This document shows, piece after piece, positions 57,970-64,000 of a DNA stretch of 64,000 nucleotides. Every line of letters begins with the position of its first letter. Position 1 is the first letter of the stretch. The DNA is from CAWAHD01 sp963781785 (GTDB lineage Bacteria; Planctomycetota; Planctomycetia; Isosphaerales; Isosphaeraceae): positions 3,534,001-3,598,000 of the forward strand of contig CAWAHD010000002.1 in assembly GCA_963781785.1 (NCBI GenBank), given 5' to 3'. The position numbers and the translations under genes were made by a program. Under the pieces are notes generated by a model that saw nothing but the letters and a program-made list of their open reading frames with translations, searched no databases and was not told where the DNA came from.

Positions 57970-58560
57970 TCACCAGGGTTGCTGGAGGAAAAGATCAGGA
58001 GCACCGTCGGCAGGCGTGAAATGCTGGTAAAGCACGGTTCTCACCATGTTGGTCGAGTCGATGACTCCGTTCACTTGAATGATCGACGGAGTGTCACCAA
58101 CGGCCGTGCTCGTTAGCACCGGACTACCGAAAGGCGTCGTTTGGGGTGCCACGAAGACTCGACTCCGGATTGTCTGGCTGCCCGGCGAGCTTTGTGACAG
58201 CGTCATCGTCTCGTAGTACTCTTTGCCGGTGGGATCGTTCGGCAATGTGCTCGTCAGTTGGTATTGCAGGCGAACCGGCGGCGCGGCCATGGGGTTCCAC
58301 GCAACGGGCTCGGCAAACGGAAGTATCAAGAGCCCGCCGCTGGTGGAAGCAACAACCATGATGCTCACTTTGTAGTTGGGGTTGGCAGCGTCGATGCCGC
58401 TCATGTTCACGCCGATCGGTGGTGCAATCCAGCTCAGAAAACTCATGACGCTGGGTTGAGTTGACGTGATCTTCGTCGCCGGTTTCACCGCAAGTCCACG
58501 ATGATTTCCCAGCGAATCGGCGGCATGTGGCATGCTGGTGCTATCTGTTTTCCTGTTCAT
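57970..58560 (-). CDS. Unknown-family protein A ending DLFLQQPW
   Basis: 196 residues. After about 40 variable residues it reads SFLSWIAPPIGVNMSGIDAANPNYKVSIMVVASTSGGLLILPFAEPVAWNP, YQLTSTLPNDPTGKEYYETMTLSQSSPGSQTIRSRVFVAPQTTPFGSPVLTS and ends YQHFTPADGAPDLFLQQPW. It is all-beta by appearance, without signal peptide, membrane segment, cysteines or known motif. It is a paralogue of the next gene (about 55 percent identical by eye over the shared 150 residues). The ribosome site is CCAGGAGTGACC, the same as in the paralogue. It is the last gene of the operon headed by the ECF sigma factor at 62766. Confidence 0.7.
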   Translation of the reverse strand: MNRKTDSTSMPHAADSLGNHRGLAVKPATKITSTQPSVMSFLSWIAPPIGVNMSGIDAANPNYKVSIMVVASTSGGLLILPFAEPVAWNPMAAPPVRLQYQLTSTLPNDPTGKEYYETMTLSQSSPGSQTIRSRVFVAPQTTPFGSPVLTSTAVGDTPSIIQVNGVIDSTNMVRTVLYQHFTPADGAPDLFLQQPW

Positions 58561-58630
58561 TGGTCGGTCACTCCTGGGCTAGGTGTGTAGAGAAAAGACG
58601 AATCCGCTGAGGGACGAACGGGTGGTTTCT

Positions 58631-59137
58631 TCACCACGGCTGCTGGAGGAAGAGATCCGGCGGACCAAAGGTATCGGAAACCGTGAAGTGCTGGTAATAC
58701 ACGTTGACCGCCGTGTTGGTCGAATCGACGACTCCGGTCACTTGAATGATCGCCGGTGTGTCCGGCGTGGCCGACGACGTTACCGCCGGACTCCCAAACG
58801 GCGTCGTTTGGGGCGTCACGAAAATTCGACTTCGGATGATGACATTGCCGGGCGAGCTTTGTGTCACAACCATAGTCTCGTAGTAGTCAGCACTGCTCGG
58901 ATCGCCGGGCAATGTGCTCGTCAGTTGATACTGCACGACTCGGCCGGGCGCGGACGCGGGATTCCAGGTAACAAGCTCGGTGAACGGGAGTATCAAGAGA
59001 CCGCTGCTCGAGGAGCTGGCAGCCATGATGCTCACTTTGTAGTTCGGGTTGGCGGTGTCGATGCCGCTCAGGTTCACGCCGATCGGTGGAACGATCCAGT
59101 CCACGAAACTCAGGATACTTGGCAAAGCCTTGAGCAT
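58631..59137 (-). CDS. Unknown-family protein B ending DLFLQQPW
   Basis: 168 residues: MLKALPSILSFVDWIVPPIGVNLSGIDTANPNYKVSIMAASSSSSGLLILPFTELVTWNP, then YQLTSTLPGDPSSADYYETMVVTQSSPGNVIIRSRIFVTPQTTPFGSPAVTSS and YYQHFTVSDTFGPPDLFLQQPW. It has a beta-rich appearance and no recognised family. The ATG lies six bases after the stop of the kinase-FGE gene, whose last codons contain the ribosome site. This tight linkage suggests a joint function with the kinase. Confidence 0.7.
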   Translation of the reverse strand: MLKALPSILSFVDWIVPPIGVNLSGIDTANPNYKVSIMAASSSSSGLLILPFTELVTWNPASAPGRVVQYQLTSTLPGDPSSADYYETMVVTQSSPGNVIIRSRIFVTPQTTPFGSPAVTSSATPDTPAIIQVTGVVDSTNTAVNVYYQHFTVSDTFGPPDLFLQQPW

Positions 59138-59143
59138 GATTGG

Positions 59144-62098
59144 TCACTCCTGGGCAAGATGTCGAGGGAACGGACTGATCCGCGGGTTCATCGAACGGGC
59201 GCAGCGAAAGCCGACATGGTCGTCGCGCGCTTCGGGAATGAGCGAAGCCCGCTTCAGATAGCCGAGCGAAACGAGCTTCGAGTCGAGACTGTTGCGAAAC
59301 GCTCCCGAGCGCACCACGAAGCCCTGGGTCGCGGTCGAGCCTGTGAGGGGCCCGCCTCGCTTGGGATACGACCGGAATCGAAACAGGGTCAGCTCGCCGG
59401 CATTTCCGAACAGATCGAAGATGCTCTGCCCAGCCATTCGGGTCTGGTCCAGCGGGTCAGAGCATACGGGATGAAGCTCGGTCCAGTGATCGGAGGGCAC
59501 ATCCGCGGTTGTGCCTACGGGCATTTTCAGACGGTTTGGCCCCCGGGCTGCCCATTCGAGCTGCGCCTCCTCGGGCAGGGAGCATCCCCGCCAGGCCGCG
59601 AACTCAACTGCCTCGCGGTAGGCCACGCGCGTCACCGGCCAATCGAGGCGCGCGGCTTCAGGGCGGCTGCCCGTATCCGGCCAGATTCTCGCTCCCCATG
59701 CTTCGCGGCCGGTCTGTTCCAGGAATTCCCAGAACGCGCGGTTCGTGACTTCTGCCCTATCCAGGTAGAACCCGGGCACCGATACTTCGTGCTCCGGATA
59801 CTCAGGCGGGGCGCTTCGTGTCATCCCGTTGCCCGGCAATGTCTCATTGCTTCCCATTCTCAGCGTACCACCTGTGACAAGAACCATTCCGGCTGACGCT
59901 TGCGCCGTTGTTTTGGGGAAGAGCTGCAGCTCGTAGCCCGGGCGGATTGCGAGCAGGTTCCGCTTGACTTCGAATGGACGTTCGACGAAACCGCCGGTCT
60001 CGTCGATCGAGGCGGTAACCCAGTAGGCGCCGGAATCATCATCAGCTCGGCTGCGCGAATCTGATTCAAGCTCGCCGAGGGCATCGCCAGAGGTTCGGGG
60101 GGCAGTTCAAAGAGCGGCAAGCCATCTTTCGGGCGACCATCAGGTTTCTGGGCGTGAAACGTCACCCGGGACCAGGGAACGTCAGAAACGACCCGAACGG
60201 GCTGAAGCCCGGCTTGCCGATCAAACAGAAGGCGCTCAGGCTCGGTGGTCGGCCTGAGCTTGTTCCAGTCGCGCCACGCACGTGCGACGTCTCCCCGATC
60301 GATCTCATCTTCAAGGTCCTCGCGGCGTTCGTTGCGCAGGAGCACGCGGAGAGCGGCCGTTTCTGGAGCTCCGGGAGCGAGGACTTCCGCTGCGGCCGCC
60401 AGCTCGTCGGCCTCATCAAGCCGGCCGGCACGGCGGCGTTCGTCGGCAAGGCGGAGAGACACCGCGGCGCGGTGCGCATGTTCCAGGTTGATCCCCCAGC
60501 GGACCAGCCCGGCAGTGACCACGAGAAGCAACGCGACTAAGGCGATCGACAGGACAGTGCGATGCCGCGCGGCTGCTCGATAGACTTTGCGCACGTGGCC
60601 CAGCGGCCGCGCATGCACCGGCTCGCCGCGCAAGAACCGGTCAAGGTCATCGGCGAGCTGGCTGACTTTCGGATATCTCACGGCCGGGTTTCGGTCGATC
60701 GCCTTCTGGATGACGGCTTCCAGATCCCGCGAAACGCGGGGATCCAGAGTGCGCAGGCGTGCGCGGCTCAGACGCCGCAAGCCGGGCAGCCGCGGCGACC
60801 GCGGTCAAGTTTTCCGGCAGCTCAACGGGTCGAGCCAGTGTCACCGCCTCGAAGAGTGTGACGCCCAGCGCAAAGACATCGCCGCGCTCTTCGTCGACCT
60901 CCGGAAGACCCAGCAACTTCTCCGGCGCCATGTAGGGGATCGTCCCGACCCACGAGGAAGACTGTGACGTCGTCAGGTCATCCAGATTGCGCAAGCCCGA
61001 AGTCTGAAAGGAATACGCGCTCCTGGTCTGTCCGCTCGATCAGGATATTGGACGGCTTGACGTCGCGGTGCACGATGCGACGAACGTGAGCATGCTCGAG
61101 CGCGCGGGCCACACGAGCCAGCAACCGAACCACTTCGCCGATGTACTCAGGCTCCGGCAAGACCGCCAGACGGTGCAGATCGGCGGGGGCCGAACCCGCC
61201 AGGAAAGCGCGGCGCCGAGCCAGAAGCTTGCTGAGCGGAAAACCGTCCACAAGCTGCATCGTGAGGTACGTGAAGCCGTCGCAAGTACCAAATTCGTAGA
61301 TTGGCAAGATCGCCTCATGCGACAGACCGCCCCCGCGCTCGGCCTCCTTGGCCAACCGCCTGACGCGGTCGTCGCCGGAACTGATGCCGGGGGGCAACAG
61401 TTTGAAGGCAACGGTGCGGACAATCGGCTCCAACTGCACCGCCCGCCACACGTTGCCCTGGCTGCCGCCCCCCAGGCGCTCCACCAGCATGTAGTGCCCC
61501 ACTCTCCAGCCAGGGGTGCCTGGCCCGGGCCTGGGAAGCGAGACCGGCCCGCCGACCAGTTCGGTGGCCGTCGACGTAAGCTCGGATGTGGTGGGACATG
61601 TGCTCAATTCGCCGATCGCGGACGGCGTGGGAGGTAGACTGACCACCTGACCAGATGATGGTGGCTCTTCGGCGCCTCGTCCGTCCGGCAAGGCACCGTC
61701 CACCGCCGTCGAATGGACCGATCGTGATTCGCTCGACTGGTCCTTGACAGTGGTCGATCGCGGCGCTGCGCAGGCACGTCGTCGCTCTCTGGCTCGTCTC
61801 CCTCGCGGACGTTCACACTGAAAACGCGGTCGACCACCTCGCGATGGTCCGGGAATCGCTTGCGGTAGTCTTCCGGAGACGGTTCTTCGCCGGCTCGCCG
61901 CCTGAGCTCGCACTCCACGCGCAACAACTCGTCGAGGATGGCGGGTACTCGATCGCGCTCCACATCGGAGATATAGTCCTCGATCCTCGGTTCGTCGCCG
62001 AGCATCCAGGCCCGCTCGAAGCGGTCGGCTGCCGCGTTGATCCAGCTCCAGTCCGCAGTCCGGATTTCCCGCACGCCGGTTCCCCGTAACGCCGTCAA
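59144..62098 (-). CDS. Ser/Thr protein kinase fused to FGE-sulfatase domain (four frameshifts)
   Basis: About 980 residues; frames switch near 61765, 60993, 60785 and 60030. N-terminal module: ADRFERAWMLGDEPRIEDYISDVERDRVPAILDELLRVECELRRRAGEEPSPEDYRKRFP, common in planctomycete kinases. Kinase: LVERLGGGSQGNVWRAVQ, VAFKLLPP, HRDVKPSNIL, SDFGLA, VGTIPYMAPEKLLG. One membrane helix follows (TVLSIALVALLLVVTAGLVRW), then a coiled region and an extracellular FGE-sulfatase domain: MVLVTGGTLRMGSNETLPG, YLDRAEVTNRAFWEF, WPVTRVAYREAVEFAAWRG, LPEEAQLEWAARG and DDHVGFRCAR. The start is TTG 62098; a stop codon lies just upstream. The fusion is known in planctomycetes and myxobacteria. Confidence 0.85.
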
Positions 62099-62146
62099 CG
62101 ATGATCAGCAATGACCATGACGCTTGTGCGCACACTCTGTGGCCGC

Positions 62147-62766
62147 TCAAGGGCCGCTGTCGTTCAACGACCTCCACACGCTGCGGACTCTACTGAGCTT
62201 ACGTTCGATCGAGCGCTCGGTGCAATCAAGGCGGTCGGCGATCTCGCGATTGGTATATCCCTCCAGGCGCCAGAGTGAGATCTGCCGCAATTCGGAATCG
62301 CCGAGCGCGTCGAGCCGCCGCTCGAGCGCCTCGTTGAGCACCATCGCTTCCGCCGGCGTCGGCACGGCGGCCTCCATTTCTTCGAGCATCCATTGCCGCG
62401 AAGTCCGTGTGGCTTCGGTGGCGATTCGCTGCTCCCTGGCAACGTCGCGCTTGCGCGACGTTGTGCGCCGCCGGCGTTGCGCGCCTTGCGTAGCGTGATC
62501 GTCACCAAAAGTCTCCAGAGGTCATCGCGGCCCGATAAGTCAAACTCACCTCGCTGCTGTCGCAGACAAAAGCTTTTGTACATGCTCTGAGCCACATCCT
62601 CTTCGTCGGTCCGCGGCCGAACCCGCTTGTCGAGATTGCTGCGGGCTAGCTCGAGCAGGCTGTGGAAATACCGCTGCCAGATGAGCCGCGCCGCGACGTC
62701 GCGCACGCTGGCGTCGCCCGAGCGCAAGTCATGGATCAGCCGCGTTACCGAGCCCTCGTGGCTCAT
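62147..62766 (-). CDS. ECF sigma-70 factor (frameshifted)
   Basis: About 205 residues. First frame from ATG 62766: MSHEGSVTRLIHDLRSGDASVRDVAARLIWQRYFHSLLELARSNLDKRVRPRTDEEDVAQSMYKSFCLRQQRGEF, sigma region 2. After a switch near 62450 the second frame reads RDVAREQRIATEATRTSRQWMLEEMEAAVPTPAEAMVLNEALERRLDALGDSELRQISLWRLEGYTNREIADRLDCTERSIERKLSRVRSVW, region 4 with a helix-turn-helix. It is the planctomycete type with the TDEEDVAQS motif. The kinase-FGE start is 48 bases downstream, so it heads the operon. Confidence 0.88.
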
Positions 62767-62948
62767 CGTCTCTTTCTCCCGGTTCGAGCAAGTTGGTGGC
62801 GATTATACCCCGAAGGCACGTCCCCAATCGTTAATCAAGAATTCTCCGTGCAACCCGACAGCCTGCTGAGGTATTCTCTGGAAGAGCGAAACCCGGCCGT
62901 CTGACTCCGGGTAGCGGATGTGCCAGAAATAAATGGAGGAGATTGATC
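62767..62948. other. Divergent promoter region
   Basis: It lies between the leftward sigma operon and the rightward AhpD-like gene. No clear operator or -35/-10 pair was recognised. Confidence 0.35.
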
Positions 62949-63269
62949 ATGCCCTATGATGACACGCAGATCGTCGGATACCTACGCCAGACCCACAACA
63001 CGAAGCTCTTGACCGAGCAGGAGAAGCACCTGGTCGGGCTTGCCGTGACCATGACCCGCGGGTGCCAGGTCTGCACCCGGAACCGAATCGAGAAGGCCCG
63101 AGCCGCCGGCATCGGCGACGAAGTGCTCAATGCCCTGGTGAATGTCGTTTCCTCGGTGAACGCCGGAGTGACCGCGGCCACGGCCCGCGAGGGGTTCCGG
63201 CTGGCCGACGCCGACCTACCAGAGCAGTCGTGCACCGACCTCTGCGCCGCCCAACCGAGCCAGCGCTGA
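62949..63269 (+). CDS. AhpD-like / carboxymuconolactone decarboxylase family protein
   Basis: 106 residues from ATG 62949, set by GGAGGAG seven bases upstream. YLRQTHNTKLLTEQEKHLVGLAVTMTRGCQVCTRNRIEKARAAGIGDEVLNALVNVVSSVNAGVTAATA has the all-helical AhpD fold with the CxxC redox pair (CQVC) and downstream helix of the family. The His three residues after the second Cys in active AhpD (CxxCxxxH) is replaced by Arg/Ile here, so peroxidase-reductase activity is uncertain. A C-terminal CTDLCAAQ adds two Cys. The gene stands alone. Confidence 0.82.
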   Translation: MPYDDTQIVGYLRQTHNTKLLTEQEKHLVGLAVTMTRGCQVCTRNRIEKARAAGIGDEVLNALVNVVSSVNAGVTAATAREGFRLADADLPEQSCTDLCAAQPSQR

Positions 63270-63482
63270 CGCCAATCGCGAATCGCCTCTTATCGCACGA
63301 CGAGACAGAGCATCTTCACGAGAAATCTCGCAAACGATTGACGGCACCGCAGAAGCCGGCGCGTCGCTATTTTCCAATAGTGACTTGCCAGGTCGAAAGC
63401 CTAATTGCATGCTCGCTTGCCGAGCGTCCGGGCGAGATGGTGCAACTGTCCCTCAGAAATTGCCGACCGAAAGGAGATACCC

Positions 63483-64000
63483 ATGAGGTTATGCGGGATC
63501 GCTGCTTTCACCTGGTTGATGCTGTCGACCTTCTGCATGGCGGCCGACGAACCGTCCGAAATTCTGCTCTGGCCTGGCGGTGCCCCGGGCTCCGAGGGTA
63601 TCACCGCGGGGAACGTGGTCGTCGACCGGGGCAAGGACGGGTCCCACATCCGCAGCGTTACCCAGGTCCACAAGCCTTCGCTCACGGTGTATCTGCCGCC
63701 CAAGGAGAAAGCCACCGGGGCAGCCGTTGTCATCTGCCCGGGTGGCGGCCACCGAATGCTGGCAATCGAGCACGAAGGTCACGATATCGCCAAATGGTTC
63801 AATCAGATCGGCGTCGCGGGCTTCGTCCTCCAGTATCGTCTGGCGCGCGCCAGGGCTCCAAGTACAAGGTCGAGGCTCATTCCCTCGAGGATGCCAAGTG
63901 CGCCGTTCGCCTCGTCCGCAGCCGCGCTTCGGAATGGAGCGTCGACCCGGCCAGGGTCGGCATGATCGGGTTTTCGGCTGGAGGTGAAGTCGCCGCGCTG
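63483..64000 (+). CDS. Secreted alpha/beta hydrolase, N-terminal part (frameshifted, truncated at window end)
   Basis: Signal peptide MRLCGIAAFTWLMLSTFCMAA (cleavage after residue 21). LWPGGAPGS near residue 29 is a planctomycete esterase motif. AAVVICPGGGHRMLAIEHEGHDIAKWFNQIGVAGFVLQYRLA gives the oxyanion region. After a frame switch near 63850, KYKVEAHSLEDAKCAVRLVRSRASEWSVDPARVGMIGFSAGGEVAAL follows, with the nucleophile elbow GFSAGG. It is related to xylan or acetyl esterases. RBS AAAGGAGATAC. The end lies outside the window. Confidence 0.8.

Noticed and set aside
59144..59900. FGE-sulfatase domain as a diversity-generating retroelement target
   Set aside because: FGE/C-type-lectin folds are common retroelement targets, but no reverse transcriptase or template repeat of the gene's end was seen nearby.

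Overview
The window is high-GC DNA that reads as a planctomycete chromosome, most like the Isosphaeraceae/Gemmataceae group. The signs are ECF sigma factors fused to membrane-anchored carboxypeptidase-regulatory-like domains, Ser/Thr kinases with TPR or FGE-sulfatase tails encoded behind ECF sigma genes, BlaI plus M56 (BlaR1-like) pairs, a beta-helix surface protein with an N-terminal basic stretch followed by a GRRMLLS-type motif, several Uma2 genes, and a protein of the N-terminal STGPRTPEG family. No rRNA, tRNA, CRISPR array or prophage was seen. The taxonomic placement is inferred from gene content only.

Layout. 1-11 kb: a truncated surface beta-helix protein, a GT2 glycosyltransferase, an ECF sigma / TPR-kinase operon, an MsrB lipoprotein, a Tat-exported Gfo/Idh/MocA oxidoreductase, a VOC protein and an MBOAT acyltransferase. 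11-23 kb: two ECF sigma factors with extracytoplasmic extensions, a 1047-residue CE15-SGNH-SGNH esterase, an LRR protein, two DGPF/YciI proteins, a cupin, and small gene remnants. 23-32 kb: a repeat-rich accessory stretch with an intact-ended IS4-type element, a sugar-isomerase-like TIM barrel, tandem repeats, and a BlaI-M56 operon lying between two direct dispersed repeats. 32-46 kb: a planctomycete-type 626-residue protein, an S1/P1 nuclease, a SEC-C protein, and the prkA-yeaH-spoVR cluster with a nucleotidyltransferase and two Uma2 genes inserted. 46-58 kb: a second and a third BlaI-M56 locus, an IS256-type element splitting a third Uma2 gene, a cupin and an O-methyltransferase. 58-63 kb: a compact operon of ECF sigma, kinase-FGE fusion, and two tandem paralogues of unknown function that both end in DLFLQQPW. 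The right edge holds an AhpD-like protein and a truncated secreted alpha/beta hydrolase.

How they work together. Signal transduction dominates: four ECF sigma factors (two fused to sensor-like extensions), two transmembrane kinases and three BlaI-M56 pairs. The same carboxypeptidase-regulatory-like module appears on both ECF and M56 heads. Inverted-repeat operators can be read upstream of all three blaI genes. The best candidate for an undescribed system is the 57970-62766 operon.

Caution. At least 25 places show a gene switching reading frame through a single-base gain or loss while both flanking parts stay well conserved. This is far more than expected for a living genome, so most are probably sequence or assembly errors. 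Genes affected are annotated as one locus spanning the frameshift.
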